From: Gammaproteobacteria bacterium
GTDB lineage: Bacteria; Pseudomonadota; Gammaproteobacteria; Steroidobacterales; GCA-2729495
Length of the DNA: 56,450 bases
NCBI GenBank assembly: GCA_009692345.1
Contig: SHZI01000004.1
Coordinates: forward strand, 1-56,450
Direction: 5' to 3'
Part shown: positions 26,066 to 36,817 of the stretch, one piece after another
Position numbering within the stretch: the first letter of the stretch is position 1
Layout: every line of letters starts with the position of its first letter
Notes under the pieces: generated by a model
What the model was told of the DNA's origin: nothing
Database searches by the model: none
The model's input: the letters and a program-made list of their open reading frames with translations, nothing else
Program-made: the position numbers and the translations under genes

Positions 26066-27091
26066 ATGACCCCCCCGAACCCCGTCCTGGACTTCACTCC
26101 CGAGATTGAGCGGGAGACCCGCGACCTCTACCAGCGGGTCCGGCATGTCATTCCTGACGTGGAGTGGCCCGTCCACGCGCCGCTGATCTCCGCCATCAAC
26201 CGGCGCAAGCGCGAGCGCAAGGCCATCATTCTGGTGCACAACTACATGACGCCGGAGATCTTCCACGGGGTCGCCGACTACTCTGGCGACTCCCTGGGCC
26301 TGGCCCAGTTCGGTGAGCGCACCACCGCCGAGACCATCGTCATGTGTGGCGTGCACTTCATGGCGGAGACCGCCAAGATCCTCAGCCCTGACAAGACCGT
26401 ACTGCTGCCGGACCTGAAGGCGGGCTGTTCGCTGGCGTCGTCGATCACCGCGGCCGACGTCCGGGCCCTTCGTCAGCGGCACCCGGGCGTACCGGTAGTG
26501 ACCTATGTGAACACGTCGGCTGACGTCAAGGCAGAGTCCGACATCTGCTGTACCTCGGCCAATGCGGTTCAGGTGGTCGAGTCGCTGGGCGCCGACGAGG
26601 TGATCTTCATTCCGGACCAGTTCCTCGGGAAATACGTAGCGGGCAAGACCAGCGTCAGGCTGATCCTGTGGGCAGGCGCCTGCGAGGTTCACGAGCGCTT
26701 CTCGGGGCAGGAGTTGCGGGACTTCCGCGGCATGCACCCCGGGATTCACGTCATGGCTCACCCGGAGTGTCCGCCAGACGTGCTGGCTGAAGCGGATTTC
26801 GTGGGCTCCACGTCGGCGATGATCGGCCACGTGGGTAAACTGCGTCCCCAAAAGGTGGCGATGATCACCGAGTGCTCCATGGCGGGTAATGTGGCAGTGG
26901 AGTTCCCCGAGATCGAGTTCATTCAGCCCTGCAACCTCTGCCCGCACATGCAGCGCATCACGTTACCCAAGATTCTGCGCTGCCTCGAGACTCTTTCCCC
27001 TGCCATCGATGTGCCTCCCGATGTGGCCCAGAGGGCCCGTCAGGCCCTGGAGCGCATGCTGGCCGTGGGCCGTGGCGCTGCCCGCGACTGA
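26066..27091 (+). CDS. nadA: quinolinate synthase A
   Basis: The 341-residue protein carries the NadA landmarks: ILVHNYMTPEIFHGVADYSGDSLGLAQ near residues 55-82, and the three cysteines of its [4Fe-4S] cluster in KAGCSLA, HPECPPD and CNLCPHM. It condenses iminoaspartate with dihydroxyacetone phosphate to quinolinate in NAD biosynthesis. nadB follows 19 bp later, giving both steps of the pathway together. Confidence 0.96.
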   Translation: MTPPNPVLDFTPEIERETRDLYQRVRHVIPDVEWPVHAPLISAINRRKRERKAIILVHNYMTPEIFHGVADYSGDSLGLAQFGERTTAETIVMCGVHFMAETAKILSPDKTVLLPDLKAGCSLASSITAADVRALRQRHPGVPVVTYVNTSADVKAESDICCTSANAVQVVESLGADEVIFIPDQFLGKYVAGKTSVRLILWAGACEVHERFSGQELRDFRGMHPGIHVMAHPECPPDVLAEADFVGSTSAMIGHVGKLRPQKVAMITECSMAGNVAVEFPEIEFIQPCNLCPHMQRITLPKILRCLETLSPAIDVPPDVAQRARQALERMLAVGRGAARD

Positions 27092-27110
27092 TGCCCGGCG
27101 CGCAAAACCC

Positions 27111-28748
27111 GTGACCACCTCGGCAACTTTTGACGTCCTCGTCCTGGGGGGCGGCCTTGGCGGACTCTCCACGGCGCTGCGGCTGGCGGATGCCGGACTC
27201 AGCGTCGGTGTACTGCGCAAGAAGCCCTCGGCGGAGAGTTCCAGCGCGTGGGCCCAGGGCGGCATCGCCGCCGCCATGGACGGCGACGACACCCCTGCCC
27301 AGCACGCCGCGGATACCCTGGTGGCGGGCGCAGGCCTGTGCCGGCCGGCAACCGTTGACTTCGTCACGGGCCAGGCGCCCGCTGCAATCCGCTGGCTGCA
27401 AAGCCAGGGCGTGGCGTTCACCCTTCCGGCACCCGACAACTCCGACGGCCCCGGTGAACTGCACCTGACCCGGGAAGGTGGTCATTCCCGGCGGCGCATC
27501 GTGCACGCCGAGGATGCGACCGGCAGGGTAGTCATTGCGGGCCTCGAAGCCCGGGTGGCGGAACACAACGGCATCCAGCTGCTGGATGACCGGATTGGTA
27601 TCGACCTCATCACGACCTGGAAGCAGCGGATTCCCGGACCCAACCGCTGCGTCGGGGTCTACGCCCTCAACCGGACGTCCGGGCGGGTGGAAACCATCGC
27701 CGCTCGCAGCATCGTTCTGGCGACCGGTGGGGCGTCCAAGATCTATCTCTACACGACGAATCCGGACACCTCCACCGGTGATGGCATAGCCATGGCCTGG
27801 CGGGCAGGCTGCCGGGTTGCCAACATGGAATTCGTGCAGTTCCACCCCACCTGCCTGTTTCACCCGCTGGCGAAATCCGAACTGATTTCGGAAGCAGTCC
27901 GGGGCGAAGGTGGCCTGCTGCGCCTGCCGGACGGCCGGCGCTTCATGGACGCCCACGACTCGCGGGCCGAACTCGCCCCCCGGGATATCGTCGCCCGGGC
28001 CATTGATGCCGAGATGAAGCGTGGCGGCTTCGACTGCGTGTACCTCGACATCAGCCACAGGCCCGCTGCCGAGATCCTGCATCACTTCCCGAACATCGCC
28101 CAGCGCCTCAAGACGTTCGGGATCGACATGACCAGGGACCCGATTCCCGTCGTGCCGGCAGCGCATTACAGCTGCGGTGGCATCGTCACGGATCTCACGG
28201 CAGCGACGGACCTTGCCGGCCTCTACGCCGTGGGTGAATGCACCTGGACCGGCCTGCACGGTGCCAACCGGCTGGCCAGTAACTCCCTGCTGGAGTGCGT
28301 GGTGTTCGGCGCCGCGGCCAGCGCACGCATTGTCAGTGAGCTCGCCACAGCGCCCCCGCCCCTGACCGGCCTCGTCGCCTGGGACGAAAGCCGCGTGACA
28401 GACACGGACGAGCAGGTCATCGTGTCCCACAACTGGGAGGAGCTGCGGCGTTTCATGTGGGACTACGTCGGCATCGTGAGAACCAACAAGCGGCTGGCCC
28501 GCGCGCGGCACCGGGTAGATCTGCTGCACGAGGAGATTGCCGAGTTCTACAACCACTTCCGCGTGACCAACGACCTCATCGAGTTGCGCAATCTCGCCCT
28601 GGTCGCGGAGCTGACGATTCTCAGCGCCCAGTCCCGGCAGGAAAGCCGCGGCCTGCACTTCAACCGGGACTACCCCTCAGCGCTCCCGGACCGGGAAGCC
28701 CGGGACACCATCCTCATTCCGGGCGGCGCTGCAAGTAGGCGTTCGTAA
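27111..28748 (+). CDS. nadB: L-aspartate oxidase
   Basis: Starting from the GTG at 27111 the product has 545 residues. The FAD-binding N-terminus is DVLVLGGGLGGLSTALRLADAG; the succinate dehydrogenase/fumarate reductase-type core includes SAWAQGGIAA, MEFVQFHPTCL, HYSCGGI and GLHGANRLASNSLLEC, and a C-terminal helical domain ends in GLHFNRDYP. It oxidises aspartate to iminoaspartate for NadA. The ORF track start at 26889 is inside nadA. The 3' end overlaps the next gene on the other strand by 35 bp. Confidence 0.96.
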   Translation: MTTSATFDVLVLGGGLGGLSTALRLADAGLSVGVLRKKPSAESSSAWAQGGIAAAMDGDDTPAQHAADTLVAGAGLCRPATVDFVTGQAPAAIRWLQSQGVAFTLPAPDNSDGPGELHLTREGGHSRRRIVHAEDATGRVVIAGLEARVAEHNGIQLLDDRIGIDLITTWKQRIPGPNRCVGVYALNRTSGRVETIAARSIVLATGGASKIYLYTTNPDTSTGDGIAMAWRAGCRVANMEFVQFHPTCLFHPLAKSELISEAVRGEGGLLRLPDGRRFMDAHDSRAELAPRDIVARAIDAEMKRGGFDCVYLDISHRPAAEILHHFPNIAQRLKTFGIDMTRDPIPVVPAAHYSCGGIVTDLTAATDLAGLYAVGECTWTGLHGANRLASNSLLECVVFGAAASARIVSELATAPPPLTGLVAWDESRVTDTDEQVIVSHNWEELRRFMWDYVGIVRTNKRLARARHRVDLLHEEIAEFYNHFRVTNDLIELRNLALVAELTILSAQSRQESRGLHFNRDYPSALPDREARDTILIPGGAASRRS

Positions 28749-29949
28749 TCCCGGCGAGGCTGGTCGTGCCGGCGAACTGCATCGTGCGCTGCAGTTCGCT
28801 GTCGAGTATGGCCAGAACCTTGGCCACGCCCTTCTCGCCGTAGGCACCGAGCCCGTACAGGTAGGGCCGGCCCACGCACACGGCAGTCGCGCCCAGCGCC
28901 AGCGCCTTGAAGATGTCCGTCCCGCGCCGGATGCCACCGTCCATCAGCACGGGGATGCGACCGGCCGTGACGGCGACCACTTCAGGCAGGCACTCCAGGG
29001 TGCCACGCCCGCTCTCTTCCTGACGCCCGCCGTGGTTGGAGACGATGATCCCGTCCACCCCGGCGCGCACTGCGAGTTCGGTATCTTCCCGGGTCACGAT
29101 GCCCTTGAGCAGGATTGGCAGGCGCGTGTTCGCCCGGAGCCAATCCACGACTGCCCAGGTGAGCGCAGGGTCGCCGATGCGGGCAGGCCCCTTGTAGCCT
29201 GCGAAGTTGCCCATCGCCGGTGGGCCCTTGCCAGTGGCCTGGCGCGTGGCGCTGCGGGCAAACCAGCGTTCCCCTTCCCGATTGCCCCGGGTGGGGGAAT
29301 CGACCGTCAGCGCCACGGCCAGACAACCCGCCGCCTCGGCAGCTGCCAGCAGGTACCGCATCAGGCCCTGATCCGGCGACGCATAGAGCTGGAACCACAG
29401 GGGCGCTGTGCCAGCCGCCCGGATTGCGCCGATGCTGCTGCTGGTCACCGTTGAGGCGATCAGGAGATGGCCCCGCTCGGAGGCTCCCCGCATGGTGGCG
29501 AGCTCACCCTCGGCGTGAATCGTCTGCTGGGCGCCCACTGGCGCCAGCACCAACGGCGACGACAACGCCTGGCCCAGGAGCTTCAGACTGGTATCGATAC
29601 GGCTGACATCCACGAGACGGCGGACCCGCAGCTGCCAGGCGTCGAAGGCCGCCCGGTTGGCCTCCACGGTCCGCTGATCGTCCGCACCATTGACGATGAA
29701 ATGCCAGGTTTCCAGGTCCAGGGCCTTCTGGGCAGCGCGCTGCATCTGGAACCCATCGAGAACCTGATCCAGGGTTTCCGGAACGGCGAATTCCGGACGG
29801 GCCAGCGCCCGGCGCGGCAGCAGCAAGCCCGGTGCCAGAATGCCGGTCGCTGCGATCAGCGGCGACTGGAGCAGAAAACGAACCAGCTGGCGCCGGGCCT
29901 GCTGGCGCTCGTTAAGGGCGCGAGGGGACCATGCTTCCCGGCGGGTCAC
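28714..29949 (-). CDS. FMN-dependent 2-hydroxy-acid dehydrogenase/oxidase with Tat-like leader
   Basis: Starting at the GTG that overlaps the upstream stop (GTGA), the protein has 411 residues. A Tat-like leader (ARRQLVRFLLQS...ALARPE, about 50 residues) precedes an FMN-binding TIM barrel. Key blocks are LAPVGAQQTIHAEGELATMRGA, LTVDSPTRGNRE, LLKGIVTREDT and IIVSNHGGRQ, the last holding the catalytic His and Arg. It resembles lactate oxidase/LldD. Family members oxidise lactate, glycolate or mandelate. Export would place it in the periplasm, unlike typical LldD. Confidence 0.85.
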   Translation of the reverse strand: MTRREAWSPRALNERQQARRQLVRFLLQSPLIAATGILAPGLLLPRRALARPEFAVPETLDQVLDGFQMQRAAQKALDLETWHFIVNGADDQRTVEANRAAFDAWQLRVRRLVDVSRIDTSLKLLGQALSSPLVLAPVGAQQTIHAEGELATMRGASERGHLLIASTVTSSSIGAIRAAGTAPLWFQLYASPDQGLMRYLLAAAEAAGCLAVALTVDSPTRGNREGERWFARSATRQATGKGPPAMGNFAGYKGPARIGDPALTWAVVDWLRANTRLPILLKGIVTREDTELAVRAGVDGIIVSNHGGRQEESGRGTLECLPEVVAVTAGRIPVLMDGGIRRGTDIFKALALGATAVCVGRPYLYGLGAYGEKGVAKVLAILDSELQRTMQFAGTTSLAGITNAYLQRRPE

Positions 29950-30608
29950 GGCCGCGGCTTGCCGGAGGGATCCCCGCCGTGGCGTTCCTGGTACTGCGCA
30001 TCGGTCTGGGTACTGAAGGCCTTGAAATCCGGCTGCACAATCTTCTGCCGGAGCGCCTTGATATAGGTGTCGGGCCCGAGGGGACACTGGGCGTACAGGA
30101 GGTGTTTCCAGCCGTCGGGCTTCTTCCGGAAGATGGTGAGGCAGCGATCAAAACCGGCGGTGGGTGGCGTGGGCGGGCCGATCGCCAGATCGATTTCGTA
30201 GAAGTGATCAAACAAGGCAAGCGTGAGATCCGGCGCCAGGGCCTTCACGTGGAGGTTGGAGAACTGCCAGCGGAACGCCCGCAGCACCCGCCGGCTGGGG
30301 CCCCAGTACTTCTCAATCTCCGGCCAGGTTCTGAAAGGCGTCTCGATCTCTTCCGGGACGTACCAGGGCTCCGGATCATCGGCATCCCAGACCTCCTTCA
30401 GGCGAAAGAAGTGCTGGCTGTTCCAGATCTCCGCCGTCGTCTTCAGGACGGCATCGATTTCGGTCCAGAGCCGGGTCGGTCCGGTGGCCGTTTCCGCAGC
30501 GCCGGGCAGCGCTGCAGCCAGACCGCCCAGGGCGGCCATCATCTGCAATGCCGTGCGGCGATCGAAGCCGCTCGTGGGTAAATCGGGTGCGTCTGGCTGA
30601 GCATTCAT
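29946..30608 (-). CDS. NTF2/SnoaL-like protein with Tat-like signal
   Basis: The product has 220 residues. The N-terminus FDRRTALQMMAALGGLAAALPG has a twin arginine and a hydrophobic stretch ending in an Ala-rich cleavage region. The rest looks like a single cone-shaped NTF2/DUF4440-type domain (LWTEIDAVLKTTAEIWNSQ, LHVKALAPDLTLALFDHFYE, GWKHLLYAQCPLG). I cannot assign a function. It is translationally coupled to the hydroxy-acid dehydrogenase gene. Confidence 0.7.
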   Translation of the reverse strand: MNAQPDAPDLPTSGFDRRTALQMMAALGGLAAALPGAAETATGPTRLWTEIDAVLKTTAEIWNSQHFFRLKEVWDADDPEPWYVPEEIETPFRTWPEIEKYWGPSRRVLRAFRWQFSNLHVKALAPDLTLALFDHFYEIDLAIGPPTPPTAGFDRCLTIFRKKPDGWKHLLYAQCPLGPDTYIKALRQKIVQPDFKAFSTQTDAQYQERHGGDPSGKPRP

Positions 30609-30683
30609 CCGGCGGACACTCCTGCTTCAGGTCACGAGCCAACCATACCGTGCTGGACATAAACAGTGCTGGCCGCACCTTAA

Positions 30684-30696
30684 GTTTCCGGGAAAC
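30684..30696. promoter_or_regulatory. perfect 13-bp palindrome upstream of the aceE-like gene
   Basis: GTTTCC-G-GGAAAC is perfectly symmetric and lies a few bp upstream of a TATCCT hexamer, 65 bp before the ATG at 30761. That position suits an operator for a dimeric regulator. The regulator is unknown. Confidence 0.5.
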
Positions 30697-30760
30697 GGGT
30701 TATCCTCTGACCGTTTGGCGGACGGCCCGGTGGCCGGCTGCCGGGAGGAAGTGAGCCGGC

Positions 30761-33460
30761 ATGGCGGTCCGACGATCAGATCTCGAACGGGGCGACGACG
30801 AACTCAGGGAGTGGGTCGAGTCCATCGACTCCGTCCTGCGGACTGAAGGTCCCGAGCGGGCGAAGGCCCTGTTCCGCGCTGTGCGGGACTACCTCACGGA
30901 TGCCCACGTGATCGTCGAGGACGCGACGCTCAACACCCCCTACCGCAACACCATCCCCCTGGAACAGCAACCAGCCTACCCGGGTGCTATCGACGTCGAG
31001 CGGCGGATCGAGAACATCAACCGCTGGAACGCCATGGCGATGGTGCTGCGGGGTTACGACAGCGGCACCGGTGTTGGCGGGCACATCGGCACCTACGCGT
31101 CCGGGGCCACCATGCTTGAGGTGGGCCTGAACCACTTTTTCCGGAGCAAGGGGCCGGACTACGGTGGGGATCTGGTCAGCATCCAGGCGCACTGCTCACC
31201 GGGGATCTACGCCCGGGCCTTTCTCGAAGGGAGGCTCTCCGTCACGCAGCTGGAGAACTTCCGCCGGGAACTCCAGCCGGGGGGTGGCCTGTCCTCCTAC
31301 CCGCATCCCCGCAACATGCCCGACTTCTGGGTTTCGCCCTGCGCCTCCATGGGCCTGTCGACCCCCAGTTGCATCTATCAGGCCCGTTTCGCGAAGTACC
31401 TGGAAAGCCGCGGCCTGAAGCCGAAAAACGGCGGCAAGATCTGGAACTTCATCGGCGACGGTGAATCCGACGAGCCGGAAGTCCTGGGCACGATCAATAT
31501 CGCCTCCCGGGAGCAACTGGACAACCTGATTCTCGTCGCCAACTGCAACCTGCAGCGGCTGGATGGCCCGGTGCGGGGCAACGGCAAGATCATCCAGGAA
31601 CTCGAACGCAGCTTCCGGGGCGCCGGGTGGAACGTGATCAAGGTCATCTGGAGCGGCGAATGGGACTCGCTGTTCGCGATTGACCACGAAGGAGTCCTGC
31701 AGGCGCGCATGGAGCAGGCCGTGGACGGCGACTACCAGATGTACTCGGTCTCCAGTGGCCCGGAAGTCCGGGCCCACTGGAACGGCACGGACAGTCGCCT
31801 GACCGACATCATGCGGCACCTGTCTGACGAGGAGATCCGCGGCATCAAGCGCGGCGGTCACGACCAGCGCAAGATCTATGCTGCTTTTGCCCGGGCCATG
31901 GAGAGCAATGGCCGGCCGACTGCGATCCTGATCAAGACCATCAAGGGCTACGGCATGCAGGGCTACGAGGGCTCCAATGTCGTGCACCAGAAGAAGAACC
32001 TCAACGTGGAGGAGCGGCAGGAAACGGGCCGGCGGCTGGGCATCCCGCTGTCGGACGAAGCGCTGGCCCGGGCGGATTTTTACAGGCCCGCACCGGAGAG
32101 CGAGGAACTCCGGTACCTGACAGAGCGTCGCAGGGCGCTCGGCGGCAGCTGGCCCCAGCGGACTGTCAACTGCCCGCCACTCGCCGCGCCGGAGCTCACG
32201 CTCTTCCAGGAACAGCTCGCCGGTTCGGGCGACAGACCGCTCTCCACGACGATGGCCTTCGTGCGCATGCTGTCCAAGCTCATGGATCATCCGGGCGTCG
32301 GGCGGTACATCGTGCCGATCGTGCCGGATGAAGCCCGCACCTTCGGTATGGAGGCACTGTTTCGCAAGGCCGGAATTTACTCGTCGGAGGGCCAGAAGTA
32401 CCGGCCGGTGGACAGCTCGACGCTGATGCCCTACCGGGAGGCCACCGACGGCCAGATCCTGCAGGAAGGCATCTGCGAAGCGGGCGCGATGGCCTCGTTC
32501 ATGGCGGCCGGCACCGCCTACGCGGTGCACGGTGTGCCCACGATCCCCTTCTATATCTTCTATTCGATATTCGGCTTCCAGCGCGTGGGCGACATGATCT
32601 GGAGCTGCGGCGACATGCTGTGCCGGGGATTTCTGCTCGGTGGCACCTCGGGCCGCACCACGCTGAATGGCGAAGGGCTGCAGCACCAGGACGGCCACTC
32701 CCAGGTGATCGCCAGCACCGTGCCCAACCTGCTGAGCTACGACCCCGCCTTCGCCTGCGAACTGGCGGTCATCGTGCGGGAAGGCCTCCGGCGGATGTAC
32801 GAACTGCAGGAGAACCTTTTCTATTACATCACCATCCACAACGAGAACTACGCCATGCCTGCCCTGGGTGAGGCGCCGGCCGACGGCATCATTCGCGGCA
32901 TGTACCGTTTCTCAGCCAGCCCGGCGGCCAGCCAGCCGCAGCGCAAGGCGCACCTGTTTGGCAGCGGTGCGATCATGACGGAAGTGCTGCGGGCACAGAC
33001 GCTGCTGAAGGATCTGGGCGTGTCTGCCGACGTGTGGAGTGTGACGAGCTATAACGAACTCTCCCGCGAAGCCCTGCGGGTGGAGCGGGAGAATCTCCTG
33101 GCGGGAGGGTCAGCCAACGGCAGCAACCACAGCCAGCCCTGGGTCCAGAAACTGCTGGCCAGGGAGACCGGCGTCTTCATTGCCGCCAGTGACTACATGA
33201 AGGCCCTGCCCCTCAGCATCTCCCCCTGGGTACCCGGGCCGTACGTGGTGCTGGGGACGGACGGCTTTGGCCTGAGCGAGTCCCGGCCGGATCTGCGCAA
33301 CTGGTTTGAGGTGAGCGGCGAGTACGTGGCCTGGGCGGCGCTGGCGGCGCTGGGGGAACAGGGGCTGGTCACCCCGGGAGAACTGGCCGCCGCCGCCCAC
33401 TCGCTGGGCATCCGGGCGGATAAAGTGGATCCCGCCTACGGCGGACCCGCCAGCCGCTAA
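30761..33460 (+). CDS. AceE-type homodimeric 2-oxoacid dehydrogenase E1
   Basis: The protein has 899 residues, similar to E. coli AceE (887), and aligns along its length. The thiamine diphosphate motif is GDGESDEPE...NCNLQRLDG near residues 232-270; HIGTYASGATMLEVGLNHFF and GEGLQHQDGHS carry the conserved histidines. It starts at an ATG behind GGAGG. No E2 or E3 gene is adjacent, unlike usual aceEF operons. The nearby propionyl-CoA genes raise the possibility that it is a 2-oxobutyrate dehydrogenase E1 (MdeB-like); pyruvate remains the default. Confidence 0.9.
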   Translation: MAVRRSDLERGDDELREWVESIDSVLRTEGPERAKALFRAVRDYLTDAHVIVEDATLNTPYRNTIPLEQQPAYPGAIDVERRIENINRWNAMAMVLRGYDSGTGVGGHIGTYASGATMLEVGLNHFFRSKGPDYGGDLVSIQAHCSPGIYARAFLEGRLSVTQLENFRRELQPGGGLSSYPHPRNMPDFWVSPCASMGLSTPSCIYQARFAKYLESRGLKPKNGGKIWNFIGDGESDEPEVLGTINIASREQLDNLILVANCNLQRLDGPVRGNGKIIQELERSFRGAGWNVIKVIWSGEWDSLFAIDHEGVLQARMEQAVDGDYQMYSVSSGPEVRAHWNGTDSRLTDIMRHLSDEEIRGIKRGGHDQRKIYAAFARAMESNGRPTAILIKTIKGYGMQGYEGSNVVHQKKNLNVEERQETGRRLGIPLSDEALARADFYRPAPESEELRYLTERRRALGGSWPQRTVNCPPLAAPELTLFQEQLAGSGDRPLSTTMAFVRMLSKLMDHPGVGRYIVPIVPDEARTFGMEALFRKAGIYSSEGQKYRPVDSSTLMPYREATDGQILQEGICEAGAMASFMAAGTAYAVHGVPTIPFYIFYSIFGFQRVGDMIWSCGDMLCRGFLLGGTSGRTTLNGEGLQHQDGHSQVIASTVPNLLSYDPAFACELAVIVREGLRRMYELQENLFYYITIHNENYAMPALGEAPADGIIRGMYRFSASPAASQPQRKAHLFGSGAIMTEVLRAQTLLKDLGVSADVWSVTSYNELSREALRVERENLLAGGSANGSNHSQPWVQKLLARETGVFIAASDYMKALPLSISPWVPGPYVVLGTDGFGLSESRPDLRNWFEVSGEYVAWAALAALGEQGLVTPGELAAAAHSLGIRADKVDPAYGGPASR

Positions 33461-33710
33461 ATCAGGCGACCGCGGGGACCGGGACTACGGTGGGTACTAC
33501 GCCGGTGATCTCGAGAACGAATTTCTTCTGGATGAAGGCCTGGCCACCGGGTTGAGCGCTCGAGGCTGTTAGGGTGTTCTGGACCAGAACGGCGACGTCG
33601 TTCGCGAGCGCGGCAAAAGCCGACCGGGGGCTGATCGGAGTGCTGATCAAGCTCCAGGGCTGAGGCGGGTTTACCGTGTTACCGGACGCCTCAGGTATTC
33701 TTCCCTCCCC

Positions 33711-34622
33711 ATGACCCTTGCCCCTCTGACCCTGCCCCGCCGCTCCGTCCTGTACGTCCCCGGCAGCAATGCCCGGGCTCTGGCGAAGTCGGCTTCCCTG
33801 CCCGCCGACGGCCTGATTCTCGACCTGGAGGACGCCGTCCTGCCGGCGGCAAAACTGGGCGCACGGGCCGCCGTCCTGGCCGCCGTGGCCGAACAAGCCT
33901 TCGGGCACCGGGAGGTGGTGGTGCGGATCAACGCGCTGGATACCGAATGGGGTATGGGCGACCTGCAGGCGGCGGCACTCAGCGGTGTCGACGGCATATT
34001 ACTGCCCAAGGTGGAGGGCGCGGCCACCCTCCTCAAGGCCGCCTACGTTTTGGAACAGATGGGCGCACCGGACAGCCTGCGACTGTGGAGCATGGCGGAA
34101 ACTCCCCGGGGCATCCTGAACCTGGATGCCATCGCCCGCTGCACGCCCCGCCTCAGCGTCATCGTGCTGGGCACCGCGGATCTGGGCAAGGCCCTGCGGG
34201 TTCCTGAAGTCGCGGGCCGCGCAGCCCTCGTCCCTGCCCTCGCCCACTGCGTGCTCGCGGCTCGCGCCGCAGGTCTTGATATACTGGACGGCGTTTATGC
34301 ACGCCTGACGGACTTGAGCGGCTTCGAGGCAGAGTGCCTGCAGGGCAGGCAGCTGGGGTTCGACGGCAAGACCCTGCTTCACCCCGACCAGCTTCCGCTC
34401 TGTAATGACGCCTTTGGAGTCTCGGCCACCGAGGCGGCCGGTGCAGCGGAGCTCATTGCAGCCTGGGAAGCCGCCGCTGCCTCCGGCGCGGGTGTGGCGG
34501 TTCACGAGGGGCGGCTGGTCGAGCGGCTGCACGTCGAGGCGGCGCAGCGCCAGCTGGCGCTCTATCAGACTATCCACGACCGGACGATGCCGACGCAGGC
34601 ACCCGGAACGCGACCGGCTTAG
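33711..34622 (+). CDS. HpcH/HpaI-family acyl-CoA lyase, CitE/CLYBL-like
   Basis: The product has 303 residues. The family signature [11 protein letters not shown] near residue 10 is followed by [15 protein letters not shown] near 34, [25 protein letters not shown] and [13 protein letters not shown]. Glu and Asp in SMAETPRG and LDLEDA are the usual metal ligands. Relatives cleave citryl-, malyl-, methylmalyl- or citramalyl-CoA. Location directly before methylmalonyl-CoA mutase (8 bp gap) favours a citramalyl- or methylmalyl-CoA lyase or thioesterase role, by inference. Confidence 0.83.
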   Translation: MTLAPLTLPRRSVLYVPGSNARALAKSASLPADGLILDLEDAVLPAAKLGARAAVLAAVAEQAFGHREVVVRINALDTEWGMGDLQAAALSGVDGILLPKVEGAATLLKAAYVLEQMGAPDSLRLWSMAETPRGILNLDAIARCTPRLSVIVLGTADLGKALRVPEVAGRAALVPALAHCVLAARAAGLDILDGVYARLTDLSGFEAECLQGRQLGFDGKTLLHPDQLPLCNDAFGVSATEAAGAAELIAAWEAAAASGAGVAVHEGRLVERLHVEAAQRQLALYQTIHDRTMPTQAPGTRPA

Positions 34623-34630
34623 GTATCGGC

Positions 34631-36784
<2,154 letters not shown>

Positions 36785-36817
36785 TCTCCAGGTTTTTCCG
36801 GACAAGGGTAGTTACGC

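Noticed and set aside
31196-32839. 547-codon minus-strand ORF opposite the aceE-like gene
   Set aside because: Shadow frame; no recognisable domain, and the plus strand is fully explained.
33462-33908. 148-codon minus-strand ORF between the aceE-like and CitE-like genes
   Set aside because: Half of it is antisense to the CitE-like gene and the remaining 70 codons lack a good start or motif. The 250-bp gap holds nothing else I can support apart from a TATTCT hexamer near 33696.
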